A stretch of DNA of 36,303 bases from an uncultured Prevotellaceae bacterium. GTDB taxonomy: Bacteria > Bacteroidota > Bacteroidia > Bacteroidales > Bacteroidaceae. The position numbers and the translations under genes are program-made. How positions within the stretch are numbered: position 1 is the stretch's first letter; each line of letters starts with the position of its first letter. The notes beneath the pieces are model-generated. The model saw only the letters and a list, made by a program, of their open reading frames with translations, was not told where the DNA came from and did no database searches. The stretch is from the NCBI GenBank assembly GCA_902789415.1, contig CADAOD010000023.1, positions 1-36,303 on the forward strand, given 5' to 3'. Shown in pieces: positions 7,999-17,056 of this stretch.

Positions 7999-10900
7999 TT
8001 AATTATTCTTTGTTACGGTAATATTCAACTTGAAGTCATCGAACTCAACCTTCTGACCCTCATTAGGTTGCAGAGTAATATCGTCGGCCAGAACCTGAGT
8101 CTTGATGTAGTCGGCAAAGCTGCTAACAGCCTTTTCAACCTCGGCATTCGGAGCCAGTACCACGTTGATACGGTCGGTAATCTCGAAGCCGCTCTCCTTA
8201 CGGATATTCTGGATGCGGTTGATGAGCTCGCGGGCCATACCCTCGTTCTTCAACTCCTCGGTCAGCTCAACCTCGAGTGCAACAGTAAGGTTACCCTCGT
8301 TGGCTACCAGCCAGCCTGGGATATCCTCGCTGATAATCTCAACGTCGGCTACCTCTACGGTGATATTCTGGTCCTCGACAGTAATACCGATGGTGCCCTG
8401 CTTCTCGAGCTCGGCAATCTGCTCCTGCGAAAGGGCATCCATTGCGGCAGCCACACTCTTCATGAGCTTACCGAACTTCTTACCCATGGTGCGGAAGTTG
8501 CACTTCACCTTCTTAACCAGCACGCCGGCACCCTCAACAAAGCGAAGCTCCTTGACGTTCACCTCGTTCATAATCAGATCCTTCACGGCCTCGATGTGCT
8601 TCTTCTGTGTCTCGTCAACAGCAGGAATCATGATGGCCTGCAGTGGCTGGCGCACCTTGATGTTAACCTTGCGGCGCAGGGCCAGAACCATCGATGTGAT
8701 CTTCTGGGCCATCTGCATGCGTGCCTCGAGGTCCTTATCAATCTGTGCCTCGTCGGCTACAGGGAACTTATCAAGGTGTACTGAGTCGAGTTCGCCACCC
8801 AGATCCTTATACAGCTGGTCGGCATAGAATGGTGCGAATGGAGCCAGCAGCTTGGCAACGGTCATCAAGCAGGTGTAGAGTGTCTGATAAGCCGAGAGCT
8901 TATCCTCGCTCATCTCCTTACCCCAGAAACGTTTGCGGTTCAAACGTACGAACCAGTTACTCAAGTCGTCGTTAACAAACGCATCGATCAGTCGACCGGC
9001 ACGTGTTGGATCGTAGCCATCCAGCTCGGCCTCTACGCCCTTGATAAGGGTGTTAAGGCATGAGAGGATCCAGCGGTCGATCTCAGGGCGCTTCTCGAAT
9101 GCCACCTGTGCAGTTGCGGGGTCGAAACCATCCACGTTAGCATAGAGGGCGAAGAAACTATAGGTGTTATAAAGTGTTCCGAAGAACTTGCGACGAACCT
9201 CATCTACGCCCTCTGGGTCGAACTTCAGGTTGTCCCAAGGCTCAGAGTTGGTCATCATATACAGACGTACGGCATCCGAGCCATACTTGTCGATCATATC
9301 GAATGGGTTCACTACGTTACCAACGTGCTTCGACATCTTGTTACCCTTGGCATCGAGCACCAGACCTGAAGAAATAACATTCTTAAAGGCTACTGAGTCG
9401 AAAATCATGGTAGCAATAGCGTGCAGGGTGAAGAACCAACCACGGGTCTGATCGACACCCTCGTTGATAAAGTCGCATGGGAAGGCGATATGCTTGTCGA
9501 TCAGGTCCTTATTCTCAAATGGATAGTGGATCTGTGCGTAAGGCATAGAACCAGAATCGAACCAAACGTCGATCAGGTCGGTCTCGCGCTTCATTGGCTT
9601 ACCGCTCTCTGAAACGAGCACGATATTGTCAACGTATGGACGGTGCAGGTCGATCTTGTCGTAGTTCTCCTTCGACATATCACCAGGCACGAAACCATTG
9701 TCCTTCAGTGGGTTCGAAGTCATAAAGCCTGCCTTAACAGCCTTCTCGATCTCGTTGTAGAGCTCCTCAACCGAACCAATGCAGATTTCCTTGCCATCCT
9801 CGTCGCGCCAGATAGGCAATGGAGTTCCCCAGAAGCGTGAACGCGACAGGTTCCAGTCGTTCAGGTTCTCCAGCCAGTTGCCGAAACGGCCTGTACCTGT
9901 GCTCTCGGGCTGCCAGTTGATGGTCTTGTTCAGTTCGACCATACGATCCTTCTTGGCAGTAGAGCGGATGAACCAAGAATCCAGAGGATAATAAAGTACG
10001 GGCTTATCGGTACGCCAGCAGTGAGGATAGTTGTGCACGTGCTTCTCGATCTTAAGAGCGGTGCCCTCCTGCTTCATCTCCATACAGATAACGATGTTCA
10101 GGTCCTCGGCCTTAGCGGCTGCCTGCTCGTCGTACTTACCATCCTTGTTGAACTCGGGTGCATAGGCGTTCTTTACGTAGTCGCCAGCGTGGTGACCGTA
10201 AGCCTTTACATCTACGCACTTCTTAACAAAGTTGTTATCCAGTTCGTCCATTACATAGTACTTACCCTGGAGGTCGACCATTGGACGTGTTTCACCTTTC
10301 TTATTAATAAGGAACAGGCTTGGGATGTGAGCATCCTTAGCTACCTTGGCGTCGTCGGCACCAAATGTAGGTGCGATATGTACGATACCGGCACCATCCT
10401 CGGTGGTTACGTAATCACCAGGGATAACGCGGAAGGCCTCGCTCTCCATCTCAACAAACTGATCCTTGCCATTCTCGCTGGCGAATACCTTCTCAGGATG
10501 TGCTGCGGCATACTCCTTTACGTAGTCGGCAGCATTCTGATCGAGCTTAGCCGATGGCTTTACCCAAGGCATGAGCTGCTGATACTTCATACCTACCAAC
10601 TCCTGACCGGTGTAACGGCCTACGATGCGGTAAGGTACGAACTTCTCGCCCTTGTTGTACTCAGGCATCTCCTCGCCATCAGTGATGTTACCCTCTGGTG
10701 AGAGATAAGCATTCAGTCGGCTCTCAGCCAATACGATGGTCATCTTCTCGCCATTATAGGCATTATAGGTCTGAACAGCCACATAATCAATCTTCGGACC
10801 TACGCAGAGGGCGGTGTTCGAAGGCAAGGTCCAAGGTGTGGTGGTCCAGGCTACAAAGTAAGCCTCGCCCCACTTGGTCCACTCTTCCTTAGGATTGAGG

Positions 10901-11562
10901 GCCTTGAACAGTGCTGTTACAGTGGTGTCCTTTACATCGCGATAGCAACCAGGCTGGTTCAGCTCGTGCGAGCTCAAACCGGTACCGGCAGCTGGCGAAT
11001 ATGGCTGAATGGTGTAGCCCTTGTAGAGCAAGCCCTTCTTGTAGAACTGCTGCAGGAGCCACCACAGAGTTTCGATATACTTGTTGTCGTAGGTAATGTA
11101 AGGATTATCCAAATCAACAAAGTAACCCATCTTCTCGGTGAGGTCGCGCCACTCCTGTGTGAACATCATCACATTCTCGCGGCACTTCTTATTGTAATCC
11201 TCAGTAGAGATATACTTGTCGGATGCTTTGTTGTCGATATCAGCCTTGGTAATACCTAACTCCTTCTCAACGCCCAACTCTACGGGCAGTCCGTGTGTAT
11301 CCCAACCAGCCTTACGCTTTACCTGATAACCCTTCATGGTTTTATAACGGTTGAAGGTATCCTTGATGGTACGAGCCAGCACGTGGTGAATACCTGGATG
11401 ACCGTTAGCCGAGGGAGGACCCTCGAAGAATACAAACTGTGGACATCCCTCACGTTCTTCAACCGAACGCCAGAATACGTTCTTCTCGCGCCACATCTCC
11501 AGGATATCATTGTTAACCTGGGTCAGATTCAAGCCGTTATGTTCTGCAAACTTCTTTGCCAT
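7999..11562 (-). CDS. ileS: Isoleucyl-tRNA synthetase, type 2 with GXHH signature
   Basis: A class I synthetase charging tRNA-Ile with isoleucine. The 1187-residue length fits the eukaryotic-like IleS2 group rather than the shorter zinc-bearing IleS1. The ATP-binding signature reads PSANGHPGIHH (50-60): where most enzymes have HXGH this one has G57-I58-H59-H60, the swapped GXHH form. KMSKH lies at 742-746. The CP1 editing domain runs from about 200 to 520 and keeps the threonine-rich TTTPWTLPSNT (240-250) and GAGIVHIAPTFGADD (390-404), so editing should work. An anticodon-binding and long C-terminal region follows. It is the first gene of the long minus-strand operon and has a strong promoter at 11610-11641. 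Confidence 0.96.
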   Translation of the reverse strand: MAKKFAEHNGLNLTQVNNDILEMWREKNVFWRSVEEREGCPQFVFFEGPPSANGHPGIHHVLARTIKDTFNRYKTMKGYQVKRKAGWDTHGLPVELGVEKELGITKADIDNKASDKYISTEDYNKKCRENVMMFTQEWRDLTEKMGYFVDLDNPYITYDNKYIETLWWLLQQFYKKGLLYKGYTIQPYSPAAGTGLSSHELNQPGCYRDVKDTTVTALFKALNPKEEWTKWGEAYFVAWTTTPWTLPSNTALCVGPKIDYVAVQTYNAYNGEKMTIVLAESRLNAYLSPEGNITDGEEMPEYNKGEKFVPYRIVGRYTGQELVGMKYQQLMPWVKPSAKLDQNAADYVKEYAAAHPEKVFASENGKDQFVEMESEAFRVIPGDYVTTEDGAGIVHIAPTFGADDAKVAKDAHIPSLFLINKKGETRPMVDLQGKYYVMDELDNNFVKKCVDVKAYGHHAGDYVKNAYAPEFNKDGKYDEQAAAKAEDLNIVICMEMKQEGTALKIEKHVHNYPHCWRTDKPVLYYPLDSWFIRSTAKKDRMVELNKTINWQPESTGTGRFGNWLENLNDWNLSRSRFWGTPLPIWRDEDGKEICIGSVEELYNEIEKAVKAGFMTSNPLKDNGFVPGDMSKENYDKIDLHRPYVDNIVLVSESGKPMKRETDLIDVWFDSGSMPYAQIHYPFENKDLIDKHIAFPCDFINEGVDQTRGWFFTLHAIATMIFDSVAFKNVISSGLVLDAKGNKMSKHVGNVVNPFDMIDKYGSDAVRLYMMTNSEPWDNLKFDPEGVDEVRRKFFGTLYNTYSFFALYANVDGFDPATAQVAFEKRPEIDRWILSCLNTLIKGVEAELDGYDPTRAGRLIDAFVNDDLSNWFVRLNRKRFWGKEMSEDKLSAYQTLYTCLMTVAKLLAPFAPFYADQLYKDLGGELDSVHLDKFPVADEAQIDKDLEARMQMAQKITSMVLALRRKVNIKVRQPLQAIMIPAVDETQKKHIEAVKDLIMNEVNVKELRFVEGAGVLVKKVKCNFRTMGKKFGKLMKSVAAAMDALSQEQIAELEKQGTIGITVEDQNITVEVADVEIISEDIPGWLVANEGNLTVALEVELTEELKNEGMARELINRIQNIRKESGFEITDRINVVLAPNAEVEKAVSSFADYIKTQVLADDITLQPNEGQKVEFDDFKLNITVTKNN

Positions 11563-11609
11563 ATCCTACTTTTTTAGCTTCTATTTTTTAACCTTTATTA
11601 TTTAGCGTG

Positions 11610-11641
11610 CAAAGGTAGTGAAATTATCTGACCTGACCAAA
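11610..11641 (-). promoter_or_regulatory. Promoter of the ileS operon
   Basis: On the minus strand TTTGG (11641-11637) is followed after 20 bases by TACCTTTG (11617-11610), about 48 bases before the ileS start. This is the only clear promoter found for the eight genes down to 2112. Confidence 0.75.
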
Positions 11642-11686
11642 GAAATAAATAATTTTAAGATTTATCCGCGAAAAAATGCGCAAAAA

Positions 11687-11718
11687 TTTCGTATATTCAA
11701 ATAATTTGCCTAAATTTG
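11687..11718 (+). promoter_or_regulatory. Promoter of the C4-dicarboxylate transporter gene
   Basis: A near-consensus TTTCG at 11687-11691 lies 19 bases before TAAATTTG at 11711-11718. The start codon is at 11767. It diverges from the ileS promoter, and the stretch between the two is A/T-rich with no gene. Confidence 0.6.
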
Positions 11719-11766
11719 CCGTCATAATTCCAATAATAACAACTTAAAACGATCGATTTTTAACGT

Positions 11767-13215
11767 ATGATTACATTTTCAATGATTCTACAGCTTTGTA
11801 TCGTTCTTGGTGCACTGTGGGTTGGTTCCCGTTATGGCAGTCTGGCCTTGGGAGCTATTTCGGGAATTGGATTGGCTATTCTGGTGTTTGGCTTCGGACT
11901 TAAACCAGGAACGCCACCAACAGACGTAATTTACATCATCATTGCTGCTGTAACGTGTGCAGGAATCATGCAGGCATCGGGCGGTATGGACTGGCTGATA
12001 CAGATAGCTGAGAAGCTGCTGCGTAAGCATCCCGACCACATCACGTTCTTTGCACCGCTGTGTACATTCTTCCTCACGGTACTGGTGGGTACCGGACACG
12101 TGGTTTACACGCTGATGCCTATCATCTGCGACATCGCTCTGAAGAAGGGTATACGACCCGAGCGCCCTTGCGGTGTGGCATCTATTGCCTCGCAGGTGGG
12201 TATCACCTGTTCGCCTATCGCTGCAGCCGTTGTAGCATTCGTTACTATCTCGAATGCCAACCACTTCGATATCACTATTCCACGCGTGCTGATGATTAGT
12301 ATCCCGGCATGTTTATGCGGACTGATGGCTGCTGCTACGGCTTCGTATCATCGCGGATTGGACCTTGACAAGGATCCTGAGTTCTAGAAGAAGATTGCCG
12401 ATCCTATTCAGCGCGAGTATATCTACGGTTCGAACGCTACTACACTCGACAAGGAGATTCCACAGTCGGCTAAGAATGCCGTATTCATCTTCTTGGGTGC
12501 TCTGGCTGTTATCGTGATGTTTGCTGCCCTGCCCGACTTGCTGCCTTCTTACCCCACCGTTAAGGCTGTGAAGGACGCTGGCGACCTGACACTGGCGAGC
12601 GGTGTAACCATCTCGGCTTCGGCTTTGGCTAAAGCAGGCGTTGTGGCCGAAGGATTTACCGAGCATGGTATGGTTGACCTGAAGATGAACCTGGTGATCC
12701 AGATTGTGATGATTTCGGCTGCTGCGCTGATGATTATCTTCTGTAAGGCACAACCCAAGAAGGCTGTGGCCGGACCAGTTTGGCAATCAGGTATGGTGGC
12801 TGTAGTTGCTATCTATGGTATTGCCTGGTTGGCCGATACTTACTTCTCGAACTACATGAGCGAGATGCAGTCGATGCTGGCCGACATTGTCAAGGAATAT
12901 CCTTGGAGCATCGCCATCGTATTCTTCCTGGTATCGGTACTCATCAACTCGCAGGGCGCAGTGGTTGTAGCCATGCTGCCGTTGGCTTATAAGTTAGGTA
13001 TCCCTGGACCGGTACTGCTGGGTGTACTGCCTGCCGTTTACGGTTACTTCTTTATCCCTAACTACCCATCGGATATCGCTACCGTAAACTTCGACCGTTC
13101 GGGTACTACGGTAATTGGTAAATATCTGTTGAACCACTCGTTTATGATGCCTGGTTTAATAAGTGTATTTACCTCTACGATAGTAGCTTATCTGCTTTCG
13201 ATGATATTCTACTAA
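11767..13215 (+). pseudogene. dcuB: Anaerobic C4-dicarboxylate transporter DcuA/DcuB, interrupted by an in-frame TAG
   Basis: An inner-membrane antiporter family exchanging fumarate, malate or aspartate for succinate in anaerobic respiration. The first part (11767-12384, 206 residues) and the second part (12388-13215) are in the same frame and together make a full-length 482-codon Dcu protein. N-terminal helices, the GTGHVVYTLMPIICD and SQVGITCSPIAAAVVAF segments and the C-terminal FIPNYPSDIATVNFDRSGTT motif are all present. One TAG at 12385-12387 splits them after GLDLDKDPEF, and the sequence continues KKIADPIQREY with no frameshift. Relatives plausibly have Gln there (CAG to TAG), but I could not align. 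A second start near 12493 would give only the C-terminal half. Choices are a recent nonsense mutation, a sequencing error or readthrough. The symbol could equally be dcuA. Confidence 0.88.
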
Positions 13216-13228
13216 AAGGCATAAAAAT

Positions 13229-13264
13229 AGCCCCCGCCAATACTGGCGAGGGCTTTCTTTTTTT
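13229..13264. terminator. Terminator between dcuB and phosphoglucomutase
   Basis: Stem agcccccgcca / tggcgagggct with one mismatch and a short loop (13229-13252), followed by TTTCTTTTTTT. It serves the plus-strand transporter and sits between two convergent genes, so it may also act on the minus strand. Confidence 0.85.
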
Positions 13265-13275
13265 ATGTATAGACC

Positions 13276-15021
13276 TTAGAGGTTCAAGTCCTTCTTCAAG
13301 GCCTCGATCTTCTCTTCGGCAGCCTTTACGCAGCGCTCGTAATCGGCAGCGCCCTTAAAGCTGGGATCCTTCACCTCGGTATAGAACTTAATCTTTGGCT
13401 CGGTACCTGAAGGACGAACTGATACCTTTGTACCATCCTCGCAGAACCACTGCAGAACGTTGCTGGTGTCAGGCATATTCAACTTCTCAACAGTGCCGTC
13501 GGCCTTCTTAGCCTCGAGGCTCTGATAGTCCTTCCACAGGCAAACCTTGCTACCACCAAGCTCCTTTGGAGGATTAGCACGGAAGTCGGCCATCATCTGC
13601 TTAATCTCGTCGGCACCAGTCTTACCAGGACGAACCACGTTGATGGTCACCTCCTTAGAGAAACCGTACTCCTTGTAGATGTTCATCAGCAGATCGTAGA
13701 GGGTCATACCGTTATCACGAGCCCATGCAGCAATCTCACAAATCAAGCAGATTGATGCTGGAGAATCCTTATCGCGAACCTTATCGAATGGCAAGAATCC
13801 AAAGCTCTCCTCGCCACCACCGATGTACTTCTTAACGCCCTCAGAGATACGAATCTCGTTGGCAATCCACTTGAAGCCAGTATAGCAGTCGCGATACTCC
13901 ACACCATTCTTCTTAGCAATCTCGGCAATCACCTCGGTAGTAACGATGGTCTTTACCAGGAACTCGTTACCCTTGAGCTGACCAAGCTTCTTCTTGTTGG
14001 CAATAATGTACCATGAGAACATCATACAGGTCTGGTTTCCGTTCAGAATCTCCCACTCGCCCTTAGCGTTGCGGCAAACGATAGCCAAACGGTCGGCATC
14101 AGGGTCGGAAGCGATTACCAGGTCGGCATTCAGGCGTGTACCTAACTTCATACCCAGTGTCATAGCCTCGGCATTCTCGGGGTTAGGGCTAACTACTGTG
14201 GGGAAGTTACCATCGATAACCATCTGCTCGGGAACTACGTGGATATTCTGGAAGCCCCATGAACGCAGAGCCTCAGGAATGATTACACGACCAGTTCCGT
14301 GCATTGGGCTGTAAACGATGTTCAGATCCTTCTGGCGCAGGATAACATCCTGGTCGACCATAGCCTCCTTAACAGCCTGCAGGTAATCCCAGTCCATCTC
14401 ACCACCGATGATGTCGATGAGCTCCTTGTTGCCTTCAAACTTCACGTCCTCAATCTTTACCTTGTTCACCTCGTCGATGATACCCTTATCGTGTGGAGCC
14501 AGCACCTGAGCACCATCGTCCCAATAAGCCTTGTATCCGTTGTACTCACGAGGATTGTGTGAGGCGGTTACGTTTACACCAGCCTGACAGCCCAGCTGAC
14601 GGATGGCGAACGAAATCTCGGGAGTTGGGCGAAGGCTCTCAAAGAGATATACCTTAATACCGTTAGCCGAGAAGATATCAGCCACCGTCTCAGCAAACAT
14701 ACGACCGTTGTTGCGGCAATCGTGACCTACAACAACCGAGCTCTGCTTGCCGGGGAATGCCTTAAGAATATAGTTGGCAAAACCCTGTGTAGCCATACCT
14801 ACAATGTACTTGTTCATGCGGTTGGTACCAGCACCCATAATACCACGAAGGCCACCTGTACCAAACTCCAGATTCTGATAGAAAGCATCGATCAGCGCTG
14901 TCTTGTCAGCATTGTCGAGCATTGCCTGTACTTCCTTGCGTGTCTCCTCATCAAAGGCTGGAGAAAGCCATTCCTTAGCCCGTGCCTCGCACTGAGCAAT
15001 TAATTGAGCGTTGTCTGCCAT
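13276..15021 (-). CDS. pgcA: Phosphoglucomutase/phosphomannomutase (alpha-D-phosphohexomutase)
   Basis: A cytoplasmic enzyme interconverting sugar 1- and 6-phosphates through an active-site phosphoserine. The 581-residue protein matches the long bacterial PGM/PMM type. TASHNP sits at 152-157 with the phosphorylated Ser at 154. The metal loop SDPDADR lies near 305, the sugar-binding GGEESFG near 395, and the phosphate-binding RPSGTEPKIKF in the C-terminal domain near 540. It links glycolysis with glycogen and cell-surface polysaccharide synthesis. It has its own promoter, overlapping the terminator of the upstream TPR gene, and converges with the C4-dicarboxylate transporter gene. Glucose versus mannose preference cannot be read from the sequence. 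Confidence 0.92.
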   Translation of the reverse strand: MADNAQLIAQCEARAKEWLSPAFDEETRKEVQAMLDNADKTALIDAFYQNLEFGTGGLRGIMGAGTNRMNKYIVGMATQGFANYILKAFPGKQSSVVVGHDCRNNGRMFAETVADIFSANGIKVYLFESLRPTPEISFAIRQLGCQAGVNVTASHNPREYNGYKAYWDDGAQVLAPHDKGIIDEVNKVKIEDVKFEGNKELIDIIGGEMDWDYLQAVKEAMVDQDVILRQKDLNIVYSPMHGTGRVIIPEALRSWGFQNIHVVPEQMVIDGNFPTVVSPNPENAEAMTLGMKLGTRLNADLVIASDPDADRLAIVCRNAKGEWEILNGNQTCMMFSWYIIANKKKLGQLKGNEFLVKTIVTTEVIAEIAKKNGVEYRDCYTGFKWIANEIRISEGVKKYIGGGEESFGFLPFDKVRDKDSPASICLICEIAAWARDNGMTLYDLLMNIYKEYGFSKEVTINVVRPGKTGADEIKQMMADFRANPPKELGGSKVCLWKDYQSLEAKKADGTVEKLNMPDTSNVLQWFCEDGTKVSVRPSGTEPKIKFYTEVKDPSFKGAADYERCVKAAEEKIEALKKDLNL

Positions 15022-15076
15022 AATCTTTCTGTTTTATTTCTTTAGATTATAAATTATATTATATTCTGCGAAATTA

Positions 15077-15119
15077 CAAAAATAAAACGAGAAACGACCT
15101 AAATCATCTCTCGTTTTAT
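15077..15119 (-). terminator. Hairpin terminating the TPR gene, overlapping the pgcA promoter
   Basis: A perfect 11-base inverted repeat, ataaaacgaga (15082-15092) with tctcgttttat (15109-15119), has a 16-base loop. Read on the minus strand it is followed by TTTTG. The end of the right arm and its T-run form TATTTTTG (15084-15077), a good promoter box for pgcA 55 bases downstream. The same bases therefore seem to end one unit and start the next. Confidence 0.6.
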
Positions 15120-15148
15120 AATTCCTTAACTAATTAATTCTACTTATC

Positions 15149-16333
15149 TTACTTCTTGAGCAGTTTATCGATTTCGTCGAATTGTTTACCCATATTCAGG
15201 TTAAAGTAGATGCGATACAAGGCGGGGGCCCACTTATCAAGCTCATCGGGTGCTTTTTTGCGATAGTTCTCCATATAGGGGCGCGCCTTTTCGTACATCT
15301 TTAATATCTGCTTTTTCTGCTTGCGGGGATCCATCTTCTGGGTTATATTCAAGCAAGCCAAACCTGCGTTGTAATACACATCGGGCAGCTCGGGATTAAT
15401 CTCTATCAACTTATCGCTAAACTTCAGGCAGTCGTCGTACTTCTTCATGTTCAGCATCACGGTACTCTTGGCAAAAAGAAAGAGCTCGTTCAGCGAGTCG
15501 ACAGCCAATGCCTCGTTGGCCACACTATCGGCCAGTTTGTAGTTGCCGCGACTGTTGTAAACATCCATCAGTCGGGGGAAGAAATAGTTAGACTTGGGAT
15601 ACTTCTTAAAGCCTTGCCACAGGGTAGCGATATGCATCGAGTCGTCGTCGAGTTTATCCCATGCTTCGGCCATATACTGCAGAGTGTACTCCAGTTTCTG
15701 CTCGTCGCGCTGGGCTGTAGCAGCATGGCGCAGCACCAGTACTGGGTCGTTCAAGCGATAGCCACAATAGGTAGCCCAGTAAGCCACCTCGCCCATCTTG
15801 GGGTCCTTATACATATAATCGTAGCCCTCGAAAAGCGGCTGACGTTCGCAGTCAAGATACATCTCAAAGAACTCGAATGCGGTCTTGAAATCACCTTTCT
15901 TCAGATGGTGGGCGCCACCATAATAGATATTAGGACGATAACCATTCATTTTGGCTGCGTTATCCTTACGATATTCGGGGTGCGAAACACCTTTCTTATC
16001 GGGCTTGGCATCAATAGAATCCAATCGCTCGGCTACAGTAAACATGCGCTTGGCCAAATTAAAAAAGGTGGTTGTATCAACCTTTTCCTTAATATACATC
16101 TTCTCGTTTACAGCCAGATACTGCTTCTCGACGGACTGCAACCAGATATCGTAGATACGCAGGTTCTGCTGATTGGTAGAATCCTTCAGCAGGTCGGTCA
16201 TCAGCTTCTCGGCCTTATCAAAATCCTTTCCACTCTTCAGTATGGTTCGAGCTTCGCCAATCTGTTTGCGCTGAGCACTCATAGGGGCACTCATCATAAC
16301 GCAACTGACAGCCATTAATATTATTTTTTTCAT
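15149..16333 (-). CDS. Exported tetratricopeptide-repeat protein
   Basis: A 394-residue protein with a signal peptide (MKKIILMAVSCVMMSAPMSAQ, about 20 residues). The mature part is almost all helical and reads as degenerate TPR units, the clearest being DFKTAFEFFEMYLDC, NYKLADSVANEALAVDS, KYDDCLKFSDKLIEINP and LPDVYYNAGLACLNI. It is therefore probably a periplasmic protein-interaction scaffold. A basic linker (MDPRKQKKQILKMYEKARP) precedes the last helices. I do not recognise a named family and the partner is unknown. It is a single-gene unit with its own promoter (16368-16375) and terminator, divergent from the small gene at 16461. Confidence 0.85.
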   Translation of the reverse strand: MKKIILMAVSCVMMSAPMSAQRKQIGEARTILKSGKDFDKAEKLMTDLLKDSTNQQNLRIYDIWLQSVEKQYLAVNEKMYIKEKVDTTTFFNLAKRMFTVAERLDSIDAKPDKKGVSHPEYRKDNAAKMNGYRPNIYYGGAHHLKKGDFKTAFEFFEMYLDCERQPLFEGYDYMYKDPKMGEVAYWATYCGYRLNDPVLVLRHAATAQRDEQKLEYTLQYMAEAWDKLDDDSMHIATLWQGFKKYPKSNYFFPRLMDVYNSRGNYKLADSVANEALAVDSLNELFLFAKSTVMLNMKKYDDCLKFSDKLIEINPELPDVYYNAGLACLNITQKMDPRKQKKQILKMYEKARPYMENYRKKAPDELDKWAPALYRIYFNLNMGKQFDEIDKLLKK

Positions 16334-16367
16334 CCAGTTTATTACCTTATTTATATATAAGCGGCTG

Positions 16368-16375
16368 CAAAGGTA
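16368..16375 (-). promoter_or_regulatory. Promoter of the TPR gene
   Basis: TACCTTTG is read on the minus strand, 35 bases before the start. An upstream TTTG lies 23 bases away (16402-16399), inside the 12-base palindrome agtttgcaaact (16393-16404). The other half of that palindrome provides the TTTG box of the divergent promoter. Confidence 0.6.
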
Positions 16376-16394
16376 TAAAAAAATGCTTAAAAAG

Positions 16395-16425
16395 TTTGCA
16401 AACTACAGATTTTTTAGTATTTTTG
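16395..16425 (+). promoter_or_regulatory. Promoter of the small membrane-anchored protein gene
   Basis: TTTG at 16395-16398 is followed after 19 bases by TATTTTTG at 16418-16425, and the start codon is 36 bases downstream. Confidence 0.7.
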
Positions 16426-16460
16426 CAGCATATTTTATCAACTAGTAACCAATTTGGAAC

Positions 16461-16952
16461 ATGAAGAAGAAATATCTTTTATGGGGTTATGCAGTCATCG
16501 CTATCTGCATTGTTATTATTCTAATTACCATCACTCTCACGTCGATTGCAGGCGCGCAGGGAGCGAGAAACCACATGGTCAATCCGGAGAATCGTAAAGG
16601 TATCTACGATACGGCCGCCAAAGTGAGCAGAGATACGGGACTGAAGTTCCCGGAGTTCCGCATTAAGGAGCATAAGCCTGGTGAGTATCTGGAGGGCGGA
16701 CAGTTTCGCGATACGCTGATAGTTTATTTCTACAAGGGTATCCCCGACTCTGCTTATATCTCGTTCGAGGAGCGTGCCAAGAGTATCGAGCTTAATAACG
16801 ACAGCTGTAAAAGTGTGGAGATTGACAGCGTGAACTACCACTATCAGGACTTTTATGTTGGTGGATTCTCAAGCTATGTAGGTGTGCAGTTAGCCAAGAA
16901 TTCGCCCTACGGAAGAATCATCTACGGCAACTGGAAGCCTGCTAAGAAGTAG
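16461..16952 (+). CDS. Hypothetical membrane-anchored protein
   Basis: A 163-residue protein I do not recognise. After MKKKYLLWGY one strong hydrophobic segment spans about residues 8-31 (rich in Ile, Val and Thr) and ends SIAGAQG, so it is either an uncleaved N-terminal anchor or a signal peptide. The rest (about 130 residues) is soluble and polar with a likely mixed alpha/beta fold: KVSRDTGLKFPEFRI, then SYISFEERAKS-like and YGRIIYGNWKPAKK segments. It contains one Cys. The gene has its own promoter, ends in TAG and runs toward tRNA-Arg with no terminator between them. The DNA looks like real coding sequence because the start and promoter spacing are good. Confidence 0.7.
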   Translation: MKKKYLLWGYAVIAICIVIILITITLTSIAGAQGARNHMVNPENRKGIYDTAAKVSRDTGLKFPEFRIKEHKPGEYLEGGQFRDTLIVYFYKGIPDSAYISFEERAKSIELNNDSCKSVEIDSVNYHYQDFYVGGFSSYVGVQLAKNSPYGRIIYGNWKPAKK

Positions 16953-16988
16953 TTTACTGATAAACTTTGCAAAGATTTCAGGTAAAAG

Positions 16989-17020
16989 TTTGGTAGGTTC
17001 GAAAAAAATAACTACCTTTG
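16989..17020 (+). promoter_or_regulatory. Promoter of tRNA-Arg
   Basis: TTTG (16989-16992), 20 bases, then TACCTTTG (17013-17020). The mature tRNA starts 36 bases later. Confidence 0.75.
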
Positions 17021-17056
17021 CAGCCGATTTCTCCACAAGGAGTCATCCAAAAGGCT

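Noticed and set aside
12385-12387. Recoding of TAG as pyrrolysine or another amino acid in the Dcu gene
   Set aside because: TAG is used as an ordinary stop at the ends of ilvB (19817-19819) and the gene at 16461, and no recoding element or pyl gene is visible.
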